Assembly (NCBI GenBank): GCA_905236275.1
Contig: CAJOPI010000236.1
Location: forward strand, 1-5,821
Source of the DNA: an uncultured Lachnospiraceae bacterium
GTDB lineage: Bacteria; Bacillota; Clostridia; Lachnospirales; Lachnospiraceae
Direction of reading: 5' to 3'
Length of the DNA: 5,821 bases
In this document: positions 5,536 through 5,821 of the stretch, in pieces
Layout of the letters: the number at the start of each line of letters is the position of its first letter
How positions within the stretch are numbered: the first letter of the stretch is position 1
Made by a program: the position numbers and the translations under genes
The notes under the pieces: model-generated
Told to the model about the DNA's origin: nothing
The model's input: the letters and a program-made list of their open reading frames with translations, nothing else
Databases searched by the model: none

Positions 5536-5821
5536 ATGAACAATGATGAAATGCTGAAGGAACTATTGGAGACCAGCCGCAAGAATGCTGTCTACCAGAA
5601 ACGCACCATGCAGATTTTATTCGGTATCTTTCTGATAGTGCTGATTTCGACTATCCTCGTACTGCCGCAGGCTTTGTCTCTCATTTCCTCTGCTCATGGA
5701 ATGATGTCCAAAGCTGAGGCAAGTCTGGAGCAGATAAACGAGATGACGGTTTCCATCACCGAAACCAGCCGAAACCTCAATCAGATGGTTTCACAGAATG
5801 CCGTTCCCTTAGCTGACTCCA
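5536..5821 (+). CDS. Small membrane-anchored protein with probable coiled coil, N-terminal 95 residues (3' end outside window)
   Basis: I do not recognise a named family with a known function. The visible part has a short charged N-terminus (residues 1-24, lysine and arginine at 8, 15, 16, 22 and 23), one transmembrane segment at about 26-47 (ILFGIFLIVLISTILVLP), then a polar helix-prone stretch from about 56 (ASLEQINEMTVSITETSRNLNQM) with heptad-like spacing of hydrophobic residues. By the positive-inside rule the N-terminus is cytoplasmic and the coiled coil is outside. The layout recalls small single-pass coiled-coil proteins common in clostridia, and the membrane-proximal part of chemoreceptors, but no signalling domain is in the window. 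It starts 15 nt after the acyltransferase stop with a strong ribosome binding site overlapping that stop, so the two are very likely one operon. That suggests, without proving, a shared role in the envelope. Confidence 0.82.
   Translation, partial: MNNDEMLKELLETSRKNAVYQKRTMQILFGIFLIVLISTILVLPQALSLISSAHGMMSKAEASLEQINEMTVSITETSRNLNQMVSQNAVPLADS

Noticed and set aside
5370..5582. 70-codon minus-strand open frame across the acyltransferase end
   Set aside because: Antisense to the acyltransferase stop and the start of the next gene, with no supporting signals.

Overview
The window looks like chromosomal DNA of a low-to-mid GC Firmicute, most likely a Lachnospiraceae-type clostridium. This rests on strong AGGAGG ribosome binding sites, textbook sigma-A promoters, a T-box leader in front of a tRNA synthetase gene, and the general look of the proteins. 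The genus cannot be named from this sequence alone.

The layout is two divergent transcription units meeting in a 338-bp intergenic region (4097-4434). On the minus strand a perfect-consensus promoter (-35 at 4384-4389, -10 at 4360-4365) drives a leader of about 257 nt. The leader contains an isoleucine-type T-box riboswitch with mutually exclusive antiterminator and terminator, followed by ileS (4096-944), a 1050-residue eukaryote-like (type 2) isoleucyl-tRNA synthetase. Only 25 nt after ileS comes the start of glgP, glycogen/alpha-glucan phosphorylase, beginning with TTG behind a strong Shine-Dalgarno sequence. Only its first 306 codons are in the window. No terminator separates ileS from glgP, so glgP may be partly co-transcribed with ileS.

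On the plus strand an extended -10 promoter (TGCTATAAT) sits so close to the ATG at 4435 that the mRNA for a membrane acyltransferase (361 aa, acyltransferase family 3) is predicted to be leaderless. Fifteen bases after its stop, with the next ribosome binding site overlapping the stop codon, begins a small membrane-anchored protein with a probable coiled coil. It is cut by the window end.

The most unusual points are the T-box leader, which appears to have too little room for a normal Stem I and has a deviating T-box sequence; the predicted leaderless acyltransferase mRNA; and the placing of a glycogen-degrading enzyme directly behind a tRNA-responsive ileS. I see no mobile element, CRISPR array, tRNA or rRNA gene. 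Nothing here clearly amounts to a new multi-gene system.
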